A program made the position numbers and the translations under genes. Shown one piece after another: positions 1-12,500 of a stretch of DNA of 64,000 nt. This DNA comes from Cyclobacteriaceae bacterium (GTDB taxonomy: Bacteria > Bacteroidota > Bacteroidia > Cytophagales > Cyclobacteriaceae), in NCBI GenBank assembly GCA_016787645.1, contig JAEUUF010000022.1, positions 124,001 to 188,000 of the forward strand, read 5' to 3'. Every line of letters begins with the position of its first letter. The stretch's first letter is position 1. Under the pieces are notes generated by a model. That model saw nothing but the letters and a program-made list of their open reading frames with translations. It was not told where the DNA came from and searched no databases.

Positions 1-1
1 T

Positions 2-253
2 GAGGCGGTATGGAAGATGATTGAGGACTTTGAAATGAATACCAAGAAGTCCGGATACTTTGGCACGAACAGGAACGACCAACAAGAGCAGTGGCTTGAG
101 GAAAGCGTCGCACTTTTATTCAACGAATTGATGCATCACAGCACAGTCCTCAAGCAGAAAACGCGACTCATGAAATTGGTGCGCAAGAATCAGTTACTTC
201 CCACGGAAGCGGCCCAGGTGCTTTGGAAGTTGGTGCGGAAGACTGCGGGTTAA
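2..253 (+). CDS. meaB: MeaB-type (ArgK/MeaB) methylmalonyl-CoA mutase-associated GTPase, C-terminal fragment
   Basis: This is the 3' end of a gene whose start lies left of the window. The reading frame is open back to the first base, so the ATG at 17 is internal and not a start. About 84 residues are visible. They match my memory of the C-terminal dimerisation arm of MeaB/ArgK P-loop GTPases: a VWKMIEDF segment, a SGYF turn, a basic NRNDQQEQWLEE helix and a final leucine-rich helix ending in LWKLVRKTAG. Family members chaperone adenosylcobalamin-dependent methylmalonyl-CoA mutase, gating cofactor loading and protecting the enzyme. The GTPase motifs are outside the window, so the identification rests on the tail alone. 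It is transcribed towards the convergent DUF5522 gene. Confidence 0.68.
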   Translation, partial: EAVWKMIEDFEMNTKKSGYFGTNRNDQQEQWLEESVALLFNELMHHSTVLKQKTRLMKLVRKNQLLPTEAAQVLWKLVRKTAG

Positions 254-269
254 CAAGACGTATCCCATC

Positions 270-449
270 TTAACGAATTGACTTTTTGAATCCGTAGGGA
301 CAATGCCTGCACCCCGACTGGCAGCAATACCCGCGCTTCTTATGATACGATTCCGTAAAGACCATAAATCCATTCTCCCAATAAAAATCCTCGTGCTCCT
401 TTAAAGCACCATGATTCGAAGGCGGTTGGGGCTTGTCCTTTGACTTCAT
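270..449 (-). CDS. DUF5522 small cysteine-rich protein (59 aa)
   Basis: This short gene reads from an ATG at 449-447 to a TAA at 272-270 and encodes 59 residues. The N-terminus is hydrophilic and proline-rich. The middle has an FYWENGFMVFTESYHKKRGY core, and the C-terminus has CC-x3-C-x2-C (Cys42, Cys43, Cys47, Cys50) followed by PYGF. This pattern fits the DUF5522 family, tiny proteins of unknown function in Bacteroidota and other groups. The four clustered cysteines suggest metal or iron-sulfur binding, but that is inference. It lies convergent to the MeaB gene, 16 bp from its stop, and downstream of rpsJ behind a terminator, so it probably has its own promoter. I see no signal peptide or membrane segment. 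Confidence 0.8.
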   Translation of the reverse strand: MKSKDKPQPPSNHGALKEHEDFYWENGFMVFTESYHKKRGYCCQSGCRHCPYGFKKSIR

Positions 450-586
450 ATCCTTATTCCGTGTCAGCGTAACAAGTGTTTATGCACCAAAGTAGTATAA
501 ACATGTTTCTGTCTTTGATGTTGGTGGCTGTTTATGTTGACCTACTGACACCCAAACACGCTGGCACCAGCTGTCCCTTAAACACG

Positions 587-617
587 AAAAAACCCTCTTC
601 CGAAATACGAAAGAGGG
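587..617 (-). terminator. Rho-independent terminator of the rpsL-rpsG-fusA-rpsJ operon
   Basis: On the minus strand a 7-bp GC-rich stem (593-599 with 611-617) is followed directly by six T residues (592-587). It lies about 27 bp beyond the rpsJ stop codon and ends the str operon. Confidence 0.85.
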
Positions 618-643
618 CTACATAGATATAAGCGTTCGGTGCA

Positions 644-949
644 CTACACCTTGATCTCTACATCCACTCCACTGGGAAGTTCCAGCTTCATCAGGGCGTC
701 TACTGTCTTGGCGCTGTTGGAATAAATATCCACCAGGCGTTTGAACGTGCAGAGCTGGAATTGCTCGCGTGACTTCTTGTTCACGTGGGGTGAACGGAGC
801 ACGGTAAACTTCTCTTTCTCCGTCGGCAGCGGAATGGGTCCGCTAACAATAGCGCCGGTTGCTTTCACCGCACGCACGATCTTCTCCGACGACTTATCGA
901 CGAGGTTGTGATCGTACGACTTGAGCTTGATTCTGATCTTTTGGTTCAT
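644..949 (-). CDS. rpsJ: 30S ribosomal protein S10
   Basis: S10 is a 30S head protein that binds near the A-site side of 16S rRNA and, as NusE, also joins transcription antitermination complexes with NusB. The 101-residue product has the usual length and features: an N-terminal [11 protein letters not shown] strand, the [27 protein letters not shown] loop region around residues 38-63, and a C-terminal [11 protein letters not shown] strand. It is the last gene of the str operon here, 54 bp after fusA. In many Bacteroidota rpsJ leads straight into rplC and the rest of the S10 operon. In this window a terminator follows it and no rplC is present. Confidence 0.98.
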   Translation of the reverse strand: MNQKIRIKLKSYDHNLVDKSSEKIVRAVKATGAIVSGPIPLPTEKEKFTVLRSPHVNKKSREQFQLCTFKRLVDIYSNSAKTVDALMKLELPSGVDVEIKV

Positions 950-1003
950 AACCGTGAATATCTTATTAATCCAATTATCCTATAATCCTATAAATCCTGG
1001 TCC

Positions 1004-3118
<2,115 letters not shown>

Positions 3119-3124
3119 TACGGA

Positions 3125-3592
3125 TTAGAATCTGAAATGTGAGAATGCTTTGTTTGCTTCCGCCATGCGGTGGGTATCGTCTTTCTTCTTGATGGCTGCG
3201 CCTTCCCCTTTCGAGGCGGCGATGATTTCGCCGGCCAGCTTGTCCATCATGGTCTTTTCACCGCGAGCGCGGGAATAGTCGATAAGCCATTTGATGCTGA
3301 GGTTGATCCGGCGCTCCGGGCGGATTTCTACCGGAACCTGGAACGTCGCACCACCTACCCGGCGGCTTTTAACTTCGACGGCCGGTGTCAGGTTGCTCAA
3401 TGCACGCTTCCATACTTCGAGGCCCGGCTCTCCAGCTTTCTTCTCTACAATGCCAATGGCATCGTAGAAGATATTGTAGGCAATGCTTTTCTTACCGCGC
3501 TCCATCATGTAGTTCACGAACTTCGTGACGAGCGTGTCGTTGAATTTTGGATCAGGGAGAAGATATCTCTTCTTGGGTTTCGACTTTCTCAT
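3125..3592 (-). CDS. rpsG: 30S ribosomal protein S7
   Basis: S7 is a primary 16S rRNA-binding protein that nucleates assembly of the 30S head and contacts the E-site tRNA. The 155-aa product has the family's normal length. Visible hallmarks are the N-terminal [18 protein letters not shown], the helix [18 protein letters not shown] around residues 22-40, the beta-hairpin region [14 protein letters not shown] near 77-90, and a C-terminus ending [15 protein letters not shown]. It sits between rpsL (12 bp upstream) and fusA (6 bp downstream), the classical str order. In E. coli S7 represses this operon by binding the rpsL-rpsG spacer. The spacer here is only 12 bp, so that mechanism may not apply. 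Confidence 0.99.
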   Translation of the reverse strand: MRKSKPKKRYLLPDPKFNDTLVTKFVNYMMERGKKSIAYNIFYDAIGIVEKKAGEPGLEVWKRALSNLTPAVEVKSRRVGGATFQVPVEIRPERRINLSIKWLIDYSRARGEKTMMDKLAGEIIAASKGEGAAIKKKDDTHRMAEANKAFSHFRF

Positions 3593-3604
3593 GACTGCTT
3601 CTGA

Positions 3605-4018
3605 TTATTTTTTAGCGGGTGCTGCCTTGGCTGCAGGCGCTGCTCCAGCCTTGGGACGTTTCGCACCGTACTTCGAACGGCTTTGTTGTCTTCCATTCAC
3701 GCCTGCGGTATCCAGGGCGCCACGGATAATGTGGTAACGCACACCAGGAAGGTCTTTCACCCGACCGCCGCGGATGAGCACGATGGAGTGCTCCTGCAGG
3801 TTGTGACCTTCGCCAGGAATATAGGCGTTCACTTCCTTGCTGTTGGTCAGGCGCACACGAGCCACCTTGCGGAGGGCTGAGTTCGGCTTCTTGGGCGTGG
3901 TGGTATACACGCGAGTGCAAACTCCCCGACGTTGCGGCGAAGAGTCCAGGGCCGGAGATTTTGACTTAAACGTCAATTTCTTGCGCCCTTTCCGTACGAG
4001 TTGCTGAATGGTAGGCAT
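3605..4018 (-). CDS. rpsL: 30S ribosomal protein S12
   Basis: S12 sits at the decoding centre and controls translational accuracy. The 137-aa product has the conserved [11 protein letters not shown] segment (Lys43) and the [13 protein letters not shown] loop (Lys88, Asp89). Both lysines are the streptomycin-sensitive wild-type residues, and the aspartate is the usual RimO methylthiolation site. The C-terminus has an Ala/Lys/Pro-rich extension after residue 122 that E. coli S12 lacks and that I have seen in related Bacteroidota. It is the first gene of the str operon and has a near-perfect Bacteroidota promoter about 40 bp upstream. Confidence 0.99.
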   Translation of the reverse strand: MPTIQQLVRKGRKKLTFKSKSPALDSSPQRRGVCTRVYTTTPKKPNSALRKVARVRLTNSKEVNAYIPGEGHNLQEHSIVLIRGGRVKDLPGVRYHIIRGALDTAGVNGRQQSRSKYGAKRPKAGAAPAAKAAPAKK

Positions 4019-4326
4019 CTAGTTAACTGTCTTTTTAACCCTCTAATTTTTTGGGACTGCAAAGGTATCTAAAGGAAGACAGCTTCCAAAGGGCTGTTTC
4101 GAAGAATTTTGTGGGAAACCAGCCGATTTTGAGGGTTTTCAATCGTACACGGGTCCTTGGTCGAGAGGGATCCTCCTGACCAGCAGGACCGGCTAAGTCG
4201 TCCACGAGGCATGTTCTCCAACCCCGGATGCCCAAACTAACCCCAGTTCCGACCCGGTAGACTCCGGCCTGGTTACCGGTTTTCGAGCTCTTGTACTCAA
4301 CAACAGTAACAAAAGACTCTCAAGTT
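4019..4326. other. 308-bp intergenic region between divergent genes
   Basis: This spacer separates the divergent rpsL and small membrane-protein genes. Its left part holds the rpsL promoter (4060-4090). I see no RNA gene or strong hairpin in 4091-4326, and no clear promoter for the plus-strand gene. An open minus-strand frame at 4035-4235 crosses the rpsL promoter and has no recognisable protein character. Confidence 0.6.
4060..4090 (-). promoter_or_regulatory. Bacteroidota-type promoter of the rpsL operon
   Basis: On the minus strand TTTG (4090-4087) and TACCTTTG (4067-4060) are separated by 19 bp, an exact match to the Bacteroidota consensus TTTG-N19-21-TAnnTTTG recognised by the primary sigma factor. 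The predicted start of transcription is near 4053, about 35 nt before the rpsL ATG. Confidence 0.85.
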
Positions 4327-4734
4327 ATGATCACCAGCCCTCCCGGCCTGTCTGTCAAATCATGGATCAAGCGACACGGTTTCCTTACCCTAACGATGTT
4401 AATTTGTCTGGCCGTCGCTTTGGTCGTGGGCAGCTTTATCATTGACCCGCCCGAACATATGACCGGTAGGGTTGTTGAAAAGATTCACATTCCATCCAAA
4501 CTCCAATACGCGGATACACCTTACGGCGGAATGAAACGCGGCGCCTACTCCATAAGGGTCGTGAATGAAGAACAGTGGATTGCTGTGGTGCGCACGGACG
4601 AAGGGGACACCCTTACGGTTCACTGCCATCCCGACCATTATGGACAGAAAGAGGTGGGTGACCGGATAAGATTCCGTGAGTACCAGGGATCACTGATTCA
4701 CATCCGCTATTTCGCGCATGGGGAGGAAGAGTAG
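4327..4734 (+). CDS. Small membrane-anchored protein of unknown function
   Basis: I do not recognise a named family. The 135-aa product starts at the ATG at 4327; an in-frame TTG at 4291 would add 12 residues but is less likely. It has a short basic N-terminus, one hydrophobic segment around residues 20-38 (LTLTMLICLAVALVVGSFI), then a roughly 95-residue soluble part. The segments TGRVVEK, AYSIRVVNEEQWIAVV, GDTLTVHCHPDHYGQKEVGDRIRF suggest a small beta-barrel domain on the outer face of the inner membrane. The gene is the only plus-strand gene inside the ribosomal/RNA polymerase block, between DUF3467 (convergent) and rpsL (divergent). Its product shows no link to translation. Confidence 0.75.
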   Translation: MITSPPGLSVKSWIKRHGFLTLTMLICLAVALVVGSFIIDPPEHMTGRVVEKIHIPSKLQYADTPYGGMKRGAYSIRVVNEEQWIAVVRTDEGDTLTVHCHPDHYGQKEVGDRIRFREYQGSLIHIRYFAHGEEE

Positions 4735-4790
4735 CGCTACAATTCGCCCCAGGGAAAATCGCGCTAGAATAATGAGGTCAATCTCAGCCC

Positions 4791-5117
4791 CTACGCCTCG
4801 CCCATCTCGCCCCCAAAGTTCATGGGAAATTTGGGCAACTCGTCTGTCCGTTTGATCGGACCAAAGGATGCTTCGTATTTCTCAATGTTGTCTTTAAGGG
4901 CTGCCAGCAAGCGCTTGGCATGCTCCGGGGTGATCACAATCCGCGATTTGACCTTGGCCTTAGGAACGCCCGGCATCAGGCGGATAAAGTCGATGACAAA
5001 CTCACTGTTGGAATGAGCGATCATGGCGAGGTTCGAATAAACGCCTTCAGCGACATCCTCAGACAACTCGATGTTGATCTGGTTCTGCGGCGGGTTCTGT
5101 TTTTTCTCGTCTGCCAT
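4791..5117 (-). CDS. DUF3467 protein
   Basis: This 108-aa protein matches DUF3467, a small family of unknown function common in Bacteroidota. The features are a short charged N-terminus, the core INIELSEDVAEGVYSNLA, the segment HSNSEFVIDFIRLMPGVPKAKVKSRIVITPEHAKRLL around residues 34-70 and a Gly-rich tail. It is soluble, without a signal peptide or membrane segment. It follows rpoC by 54 bp on the same strand, across a GC-rich palindrome, and is probably the last gene of the rpoBC transcript. The location beside rpoC suggests a role linked to RNA polymerase, but nothing in the sequence proves it. Confidence 0.9.
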   Translation of the reverse strand: MADEKKQNPPQNQINIELSEDVAEGVYSNLAMIAHSNSEFVIDFIRLMPGVPKAKVKSRIVITPEHAKRLLAALKDNIEKYEASFGPIKRTDELPKFPMNFGGEMGEA

Positions 5118-5126
5118 AGTTCTTTC

Positions 5127-5172
5127 ACCTCCTCCCCCTCTCTTTTTTGGAGAGGGGGTCGGGGGGTGAGGT
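5127..5172. repeat. GC-rich palindromic element between rpoC and DUF3467
   Basis: A 9-bp perfect stem (CCCCCTCTC at 5134-5142 with its complement at 5150-5158) encloses a T-rich 7-nt loop. The outer arms (5127-5131 with 5168-5172) are also complementary, up to the last base of the rpoC stop codon. There is no run of T after the stem in the direction of rpoC transcription, so it does not look like a standard terminator. Very similar C/G-tract palindromes recur between genes in some Bacteroidota genomes, from memory. Only this copy is in the window. Confidence 0.6.
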
Positions 5173-8100
5173 TAGTTATTAGTCTGCAACTCGCGCTCCT
5201 TGCGGGGTGCCGCCGGAGCGTTGGTGGCTTCCATCATCTTCTCATATTCTTCTTCCGATCCCACAATGAGATCATTGAAGACACGCTGACCGGTACCGGC
5301 CGGGATGAGATGACCCACGATCACGTTCTCCTTCAAGCCTGCCAATGTATCAGCCTTACCGCGGATAGCGGCTTCGCTCAGCACCTTGGTGGTTTCCTGG
5401 AAGGAAGCAGCCGAAAGCCAGCTTTCTGTCTTCAAAGAAGCCTGGGTAATTCCTTGCAGGGTAGGCATGGAAACCGCCGGCATGGCATCACGAACTTCCG
5501 CAATGCGCTGATCCTTGCGTTTCAGTGATGAATTCTCATCGCGCAATTCACGGGCTGAAATAATCATACCCGGCTTGAGCTTTTGCGAATCACCGCCATC
5601 GAGAACTACCTTCTTGTCCAGGACGAGGTCGTTGACTTCGCGGAATTCCAACTTGTCTACATATTCTCCTTGCAGGAAACTGGTATCCCCGCTATCCAAG
5701 ATGGCTACCTTCTGCATCATCTGACTCACGATACACTCAATGTGCTTATCGTTGATCTTCACACCCTGCAGACGGTACACTTCCTGGATTTCATTGACCA
5801 GGTACTCCTGTACGGCCGTGGGTCCTTTGATCGACAAGATATCGGAAGGCGTAATAGCACCATCGGAGAGCGGCTGACCGGCCTTGACGAAGTCATTATC
5901 CTGAACCAGGATGTGCTTCGACAGCGGCACCAGGTAGCGCTTCTGAACACCGTCGCGTGACTCAATGAAAATCTCACGGTTACCCCGCTTGATGCCTCCA
6001 TAAGTCACCACACCGTCGATCTCGCTCACCACCGCCGGGTTGGAAGGGTTGCGGGCTTCGAACAATTCTGTTACACGCGGCAGACCACCGGTAATGTCGC
6101 GGGACTTGCCCACAGCACGCGGGATCTTCACCAGTACCGTACCTGCCTTGATCTGATCTTTCTCGTCAACGGCCAAGTGAGCACCCACCGGGATATTGTA
6201 AGCCTTCGTCTCGGTCTTGCCTTTCACTACAATGGCCGGGTTCTTCGTCTTGTCGCGCGTCTCCGTGATCACTTTCTCACGGTGCCCGGTCTGCTCGTCA
6301 GATTCCTCCTTGAAGGTGATCCCTTCAATGATGGATTCATATTCGATTTCACCGTCAAACTCCGACAGGATCACCGCATTGTACGGATCCCAGTTACACA
6401 GCTCGTCGCCTTTCTCAACCTTCTGACCATCCTTGACGTGGATGAAGGCTCCATAAGGAACGTTATTCGTGATAAGAACGCGGTTCTTGTCTTTTTCCAC
6501 AATGCGGATTTCACCGGTACGGCCCATCACCACCTTGGCTTTCGCACCGTCCTTTTCGATGTCGATGGTACGAATACCTTCGAACTCAATCGTTCCGGGG
6601 AATTTTGCCTTGATGCTGGCTTCTGTCGCGATGTTGGATGCTGCACCACCCACGTGGAAAGTGCGGAGCGTCAACTGTGTACCCGGCTCACCGATAGATT
6701 GAGCGGCAATAACGCCGACCGCTTCACCGGTTTGCACCATGCGTCCAGTCGCCAGGTTGCGTCCATAACATTTCGCGCAACCACCCACACGCGACTCGCA
6801 AGTAAGGATGGAGCGAATCTCCACCTCTTCGATGCTCGTCTCGTCAATTTTCTTGGCCAACTCTTCGGTGATCTCTTCACCGGCAGCCACTACCAACTCG
6901 TCGTTGATCGGATCGTACACATCGTGCACTGACACACGACCGAGGATACGCTCAGACAACGGCTCAACAATGTCCTCGTTATCCTTGAGGGCCGTCACTT
7001 TCAGACCGCGCAGTGTTCCGCAATCCTCTTCCGTAATGACGAGATCCTGGGCAACGTCCACAAGGCGGCGCGTGAGGTATCCGGCATCGGCCGTCTTAAG
7101 CGCTGTATCAGCAAGACCCTTACGGGCACCGTGAGTAGAGATAAAGTATTCCAATACATCGAGACCTTCCTTGAAATTGGAAAGGATGGGGTTCTCAATG
7201 ATGGAACCAACGGAACCAGCCAGACTTTTCTGAGGCTTGGCCATCAGTCCACGCATTCCACCCAACTGACGCACCTGCTCGCGAGAACCGCGTGCACCGG
7301 AGTGCATCATCATGTAGATCGAATTGAATCCGCCCTGGTCCTCTTCCAACTGCTTCATCAGCGTGTTGGTCAGCAGGGTATTGGTACGGGTCCAGATATC
7401 GATCACCTGGTTGTAACGCTCGTTGTCCGTGATGAGACCCATCATGTAGTTGCTCCAAACTCCGTCCACTTCTTTCTGGGCGGTAGCGACGAGCTTTTCT
7501 TTCTCGGCCGGTACTTTCACATCGTTCAATCCGATGGAAAGACCTCCGCGATAGGCCATTTGGAAGCCCAGTTCCTTGATGTCATCGAGGAATTTGGCTG
7601 CTTTGGCCATGCCGGCAATTTTATAGACGTCAGCGATGATGGTCTGCAACTTTTTCTTGGTGAGCAGTTCATCCACGAAGCCAACTTCCTCGGGCACTAC
7701 CTGGTTGAAGATCACCCGACCGGTGACGGTTTCAAGAATCTTGGGCTCCAGTACGCCGGTCTTCTTATCCTTCACTTTCACGCGAACCTTGACAGTCGCA
7801 TGCTTTGACAGACGGCCTTCGTTATAAGCGATAATTACTTCTTCAGGAGAATAATAACGCTTGCCTTCGCCCTTCTCTCCCTTGCGGCCTTTGGTCAGGT
7901 AATAGAGGCCCAACACCATGTCCTGCGACGGTACCGTGATCGGCGCTCCGTTGGACGGGTTAAGAATATTATGTGACGACAGCATGAGCAATGAAGCCTC
8001 CATGATAGCCTCCTGGCCCAGCGGCACGTGAACGGCCATCTGGTCACCGTCGAAGTCGGCGTTAAAGGCCGTACATACAAGCGGGTGAAGCTGGATGGCT

Positions 8101-9476
8101 TTTCCTTCGATCAACTTCGGCTGGAATGCCTGGATACCGAGGCGGTGCAATGTTGGGGCGCGGTTGAGGAGAACGGGATGTCCCTTCAAAACGTTTTCAA
8201 GAATGTCCCAAACCACCGGATCCTTGCGGTCAACAATTTTCTTTGCCGACTTAACCGTCTTCACGATCCCCCGCTCAATGAGCTTGCGGATGATGAATGG
8301 CTTGAATAGCTCAGCGGCCATGTCTTTGGGAAGACCGCACTCGTGTAATTTCAGTTCAGGGCCTACCACAATAACCGAACGGCCAGAGTAGTCAACCCGT
8401 TTACCCAACAGGTTCTGACGGAAACGACCTTGCTTTCCTTTCAGCATGTCGCTGAGGGATTTCAGGGCGCGGTTTCCTTCCGAGCGAACCGCGTTCACTT
8501 TGCGTGAGTTGTCAAACAATGAGTCAACAGCTTCCTGCAGCATACGCTTCTCGTTGCGGAGAATCACTTCAGGAGCCTTGATATCGATCAGGCGCTTGAG
8601 TCGGTTATTGCGGATAATGACGCGACGATACAGGTCATTCAGGTCAGAGGTGGCAAAACGTCCACCATCCAGCGGCACCAGCGGACGAAGCTCCGGGGGA
8701 ATCACTGGCACCATCTTGATGATCATCCATTGGGGCTTGTTCTCAACACGCGTATTGGCCTCGCGGAATGCTTCCACGACTTTGAGGCGCTTCAGGGCCT
8801 CAGCCTTGCGCTGCTGCGACGTGTCGGTAGCTGCCTGGTGACGGAGCTCGTAGGAGAGTTCATCCAGCATCACCCGGCTAAGGAGCATTTCCAATGCATC
8901 CGCTCCCATCTTCGCGATAAATTTGCGGGGATCGTTGTCGTCGAGCATCTGGTTTTCGCGCGGCAACTTGTCCACGATATCGAGGTATTCTTCCTCGGTC
9001 AGGAAATCGAGACGGCTGACACCCTCCTCTTCCTTGATTCCGGGCTGAATAACCACATACCGCTCATAGTAAATGATCTGATCGAGTTTCTTGGTCGGGA
9101 GACCGAGCAAGTAACCAATCTTGTTGGGCAGCGAACGGAAGTACCAGATATGAGCCACGGGAGTAACCAGTTCTATATGGCCCATGCGCTCACGACGCAC
9201 TTTCTTTTCTGTTACTTCAACACCGCAACGGTCGCAGATAATGCCCTTGTAACGAATACGCTTGTATTTCCCGCAATGACACTCCCAGTCCTTTACCGGA
9301 CCGAAAATGCGCTCACAGAAAAGTCCACCCATTTCCGGCTTGTAGGTCCGGTAGTTGATGGTTTCCGGTTGCGTCACTTCGCCATGGGAACTCTCCAGAA
9401 TAGATTCCGGTGAGGCCAGGCTGATGGTGATTTTTGAGAAATCGTTGTTAATCTTTCTATTCTTTCTGAATGACAT
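5172..9476 (-). CDS. rpoC: DNA-directed RNA polymerase subunit beta'
   Basis: This is the full-length 1434-aa beta' subunit, which holds most of the catalytic centre of RNA polymerase. The N-terminal zinc-binding domain has CHCGKYK...CDRCG around residues 66-86. The catalytic metal-binding loop [12 protein letters not shown] lies near 471-482 with all three aspartates. A second zinc site ([13 protein letters not shown]) lies near 890, followed by the [15 protein letters not shown] bridge/trigger-helix region and the Bacteroidota-type C-terminal extension ending in ERELQTNN. It starts 38 bp after rpoB on the same transcript. Nothing is truncated or frameshifted. Confidence 0.99.
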   Translation of the reverse strand: MSFRKNRKINNDFSKITISLASPESILESSHGEVTQPETINYRTYKPEMGGLFCERIFGPVKDWECHCGKYKRIRYKGIICDRCGVEVTEKKVRRERMGHIELVTPVAHIWYFRSLPNKIGYLLGLPTKKLDQIIYYERYVVIQPGIKEEEGVSRLDFLTEEEYLDIVDKLPRENQMLDDNDPRKFIAKMGADALEMLLSRVMLDELSYELRHQAATDTSQQRKAEALKRLKVVEAFREANTRVENKPQWMIIKMVPVIPPELRPLVPLDGGRFATSDLNDLYRRVIIRNNRLKRLIDIKAPEVILRNEKRMLQEAVDSLFDNSRKVNAVRSEGNRALKSLSDMLKGKQGRFRQNLLGKRVDYSGRSVIVVGPELKLHECGLPKDMAAELFKPFIIRKLIERGIVKTVKSAKKIVDRKDPVVWDILENVLKGHPVLLNRAPTLHRLGIQAFQPKLIEGKAIQLHPLVCTAFNADFDGDQMAVHVPLGQEAIMEASLLMLSSHNILNPSNGAPITVPSQDMVLGLYYLTKGRKGEKGEGKRYYSPEEVIIAYNEGRLSKHATVKVRVKVKDKKTGVLEPKILETVTGRVIFNQVVPEEVGFVDELLTKKKLQTIIADVYKIAGMAKAAKFLDDIKELGFQMAYRGGLSIGLNDVKVPAEKEKLVATAQKEVDGVWSNYMMGLITDNERYNQVIDIWTRTNTLLTNTLMKQLEEDQGGFNSIYMMMHSGARGSREQVRQLGGMRGLMAKPQKSLAGSVGSIIENPILSNFKEGLDVLEYFISTHGARKGLADTALKTADAGYLTRRLVDVAQDLVITEEDCGTLRGLKVTALKDNEDIVEPLSERILGRVSVHDVYDPINDELVVAAGEEITEELAKKIDETSIEEVEIRSILTCESRVGGCAKCYGRNLATGRMVQTGEAVGVIAAQSIGEPGTQLTLRTFHVGGAASNIATEASIKAKFPGTIEFEGIRTIDIEKDGAKAKVVMGRTGEIRIVEKDKNRVLITNNVPYGAFIHVKDGQKVEKGDELCNWDPYNAVILSEFDGEIEYESIIEGITFKEESDEQTGHREKVITETRDKTKNPAIVVKGKTETKAYNIPVGAHLAVDEKDQIKAGTVLVKIPRAVGKSRDITGGLPRVTELFEARNPSNPAVVSEIDGVVTYGGIKRGNREIFIESRDGVQKRYLVPLSKHILVQDNDFVKAGQPLSDGAITPSDILSIKGPTAVQEYLVNEIQEVYRLQGVKINDKHIECIVSQMMQKVAILDSGDTSFLQGEYVDKLEFREVNDLVLDKKVVLDGGDSQKLKPGMIISARELRDENSSLKRKDQRIAEVRDAMPAVSMPTLQGITQASLKTESWLSAASFQETTKVLSEAAIRGKADTLAGLKENVIVGHLIPAGTGQRVFNDLIVGSEEEYEKMMEATNAPAAPRKERELQTNN

Positions 9477-9514
9477 ACTCGTTTTGTTCAGTCGTCAGTT
9501 AGTTCAAACTCCAA

Positions 9515-12500
9515 TTAGTCCATAGTGATCTCCAGGGCCAGGCCGCGGAGCTCATGCACCAGTACGTTGAAAGATTCAGGAATATTTGGCTTGCGCATAT
9601 TCTCTCCTTTCACGATCGACTCATAGGCCTTGGCACGTCCAATCACGTCATCCGACTTGATGGTCAGGATTTCCTGGAGGATATGTGAAGCACCAAATGC
9701 TTCGATGGCCCACACTTCCATCTCACCAAAGCGCTGACCGCCAAACTGGGCCTTACCACCCAAAGGCTGTTGCGTGATGAGGGAGTAAGGACCGATCGAA
9801 CGGGCGTGCATCTTGTCATCGACCAGGTGGCCCAACTTCAGCATATATGCCATACCCACGGTCACGGACTGATCAAACCGCTCACCGGTAAGTCCGTCGT
9901 AGAGATACGTCCGTCCAAATTCAGGCAGTCCAGCCTCCTTCAGTTCTGCGGACACATCGTCGAGGCTTCCGCCATCGAAGATCGGTGTGGCATACTTGCG
10001 CCCAAGTTTCTTACCAGCCCAGGCGAGCACGGTTTCGTAAATCTGACCTAAGTTCATCCGCGACGGAACGCCGAGCGGGTTAAGGCAAATATCAACCGGA
10101 GTACCATCCTCGAGGAACGGCATATCCTCATCGCGAACGATCTTGGCCACTACGCCCTTGTTTCCGTGGCGTCCGGCCATCTTATCGCCCACCTTCAACT
10201 TGCGCTTCTTCGCGACATATACCTTGGCCAGCTGAACGATTCCTGCAGGCAGTTCGTCACCGACCTCCAGTGTAAAGCGTTCGCGCTTGAAATCGCCGGC
10301 GATCACGTTCCGCTTGTTGAGGTAGTTCTTCACGATCTCCGATACCAATTCATTGGTATGGTCGTCCGTAGTCCATGACTCCAGGCTGACGTCAGCAATC
10401 AGGTTCACTTCCTCCGGTACGTTGTAATTGCTCTCGTCGCGGTAAATATTCTTGTCAGGGAACAGGTTGCTTTCGATCACCTTCCCGGTGAACTTCACAC
10501 CCTTGCTGATCAACTCATCGCCGAACTTGTGCTTGACGCCCTGGCTGGTCTTACCGGTCAGGATGGTCGTCAATTTCTTGATCATTTCAGCACGCAGGTC
10601 GCCCAGCGATTTGCTGTAGCGATTCTTGAGTGCATCCAGTTCCTTCTTGGATTTCGTGCGTACATCCTTGTCACGCTTGGGGCGCGAAAAGAGTTTTGTT
10701 TCGATCACGACACCCTTCAGGGAAGGAGGTGCCTTCATCGAAGCGTCCTTCACATCTCCGGCCTTGTCACCGAAGATGGCGCGGAGCAGTTTCTCCTCCG
10801 GAGTAGGATCAGTCTCGCCTTTCGGCGTGATCTTACCGATGAGGATATCCCCTTCGCGAACTTCAGCCCCGATGCGAATGATACCATTCTCATCGAGGTT
10901 CTTGACCGCCTCTTCACTGACGTTCGGAATTTCTGAAGTCAGTTCTTCTTCACCACGCTTGGTGTCACGAACTTCCAGTTCGAATTCTTCCACGTGGATG
11001 GAAGTATACACGTCATTTTGAACAACGCGCTCGGAAATAACGATCGCGTCCTCAAAGTTGTATCCCTGCCAGGGCATGTAGGCCACCAGCAGGTTGCGAC
11101 CGAGTGCCAGTTCACCATTCTGCGTGGCATAACCCTCGCAGAGAGGTTGACCCTTCTCTACTTTCTGGCCTTTTTTGACCAACGGGGTCAGGTTGATACA
11201 GGTATCCTGGTTGGTGCGGCGGAACTTGATCAGGTTATACGACTTGTATTCGTCGTCGAAGCGCACGAGTTGCTGCTCTTCGGTGACGTCGTACTTAATG
11301 ACAATCTTCTTGGCGTCAACGTAGTCGACTACACCGCTGCTTTCCGCAAGGATGAGCGCTCGGCTATCCAGGGCAATTCTACCTTCGAGGCCGGTGCCCA
11401 CGATGGGCGCTTCCGGTCGCATCAGCGGCACTGCCTGGCGTTGCATGTTCGAACCCATGAGCGCACGGTTGGCATCATCGTGTTCCAGGAAAGGAATCAG
11501 GGATGCAGCAATCGACACAATCTGGTTCGGGGCAACATCCATGTAGCGAACCTCTTTGGGTTCAACCACCGGGAAGTCACCTTCAAAGCGGGCTTTTACC
11601 TTTTCGTCCACAAACTCGCCGTTCGGCTTGAGGTGGGCGTTCGCCTGTGCAATGTTGTGCGTATCTTCTTCCTCGGCTGTAAGGAAAATGATGTCCTTAG
11701 TCTTCACTTTGCCATTTTCCACGCGGCGGTACGGGGTCTCGATGAAACCCATCTTGTTCACTTTGGCGTGAACGCAGAGTGACGAGATGAGACCGATGTT
11801 CGGACCTTCAGGCGTCTCGATGGTACAGAGGCGACCGTAGTGCGTGTAGTGTACGTCACGTACTTCGAAGCCAGCACGTTCGCGTGAAAGACCGCCGGGT
11901 CCGAGGGCCGACATGCGGCGCTTATGTGTGATTTCGGCCAGGGGGTTGGTCTGGTCCATGAACTGCGACAACTGGTTCGTTCCGAAGAACGAGTTGATCA
12001 CAGAAGACAGGGTCCGTGCGTTGATCAGGTCGACGGGTTTGAAGTCCTCGTTGTCGCGGACGTTCATACGTTCCTTGATCGTGCGGGCCATGCGGGCCAG
12101 GCCGACGCCAAACTGAGTATACAATTGTTCACCTACCGTGCGGACACGGCGGTTGCTCAAGTGGTCAATATCATCGACGAGGGCTTTGGAATTGACAAGG
12201 CCGATGAGGTATTTCACAATAAGGATAATGTCCTGTGTGGTGAGGACGCGTTGATCAGCACTCAGCTCGAGTCCGAGCTTTTTGTTGATCCGATAACGCC
12301 CTACTTCACCGAGGTCATAGCGTTTCTCGCTGAAGAACAAGCTCTGGATGATATCCCGGGCAGTCTGCTCATCGGGGGCTTCTGTATTGCGAAGCTGGCG
12401 ATAGATCTGTTCTACCGCTTCCTTCTCCGAGTTGGAGTTATCCTTCGCGAGGGTATTAAAGATGATGTGGTAATCGGTGATGTTGACATCATCGCGGTGA

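Noticed and set aside
17-253. A complete 78-aa gene starting at the ATG at 17
   Set aside because: The frame is open to the left edge and the sequence resembles the tail of MeaB, so it is a fragment of a larger gene.
4035-4235. A 66-aa minus-strand frame upstream of rpsL
   Set aside because: It spans the rpsL promoter, and its sequence is arginine-rich and without any family pattern.
5118-5171. The rpoC/DUF3467 palindrome as a transcription terminator
   Set aside because: There is no T run after the stem in the direction of transcription, and DUF3467 has no clear promoter of its own.
6177-6932. Long plus-strand frames antisense to rpoC and rpoB (also 8730-9413, 10994-11782, 11924-12511)
   Set aside because: All lie inside conserved polymerase genes and their amino-acid composition is rich in His, Arg and Phe with no family features.
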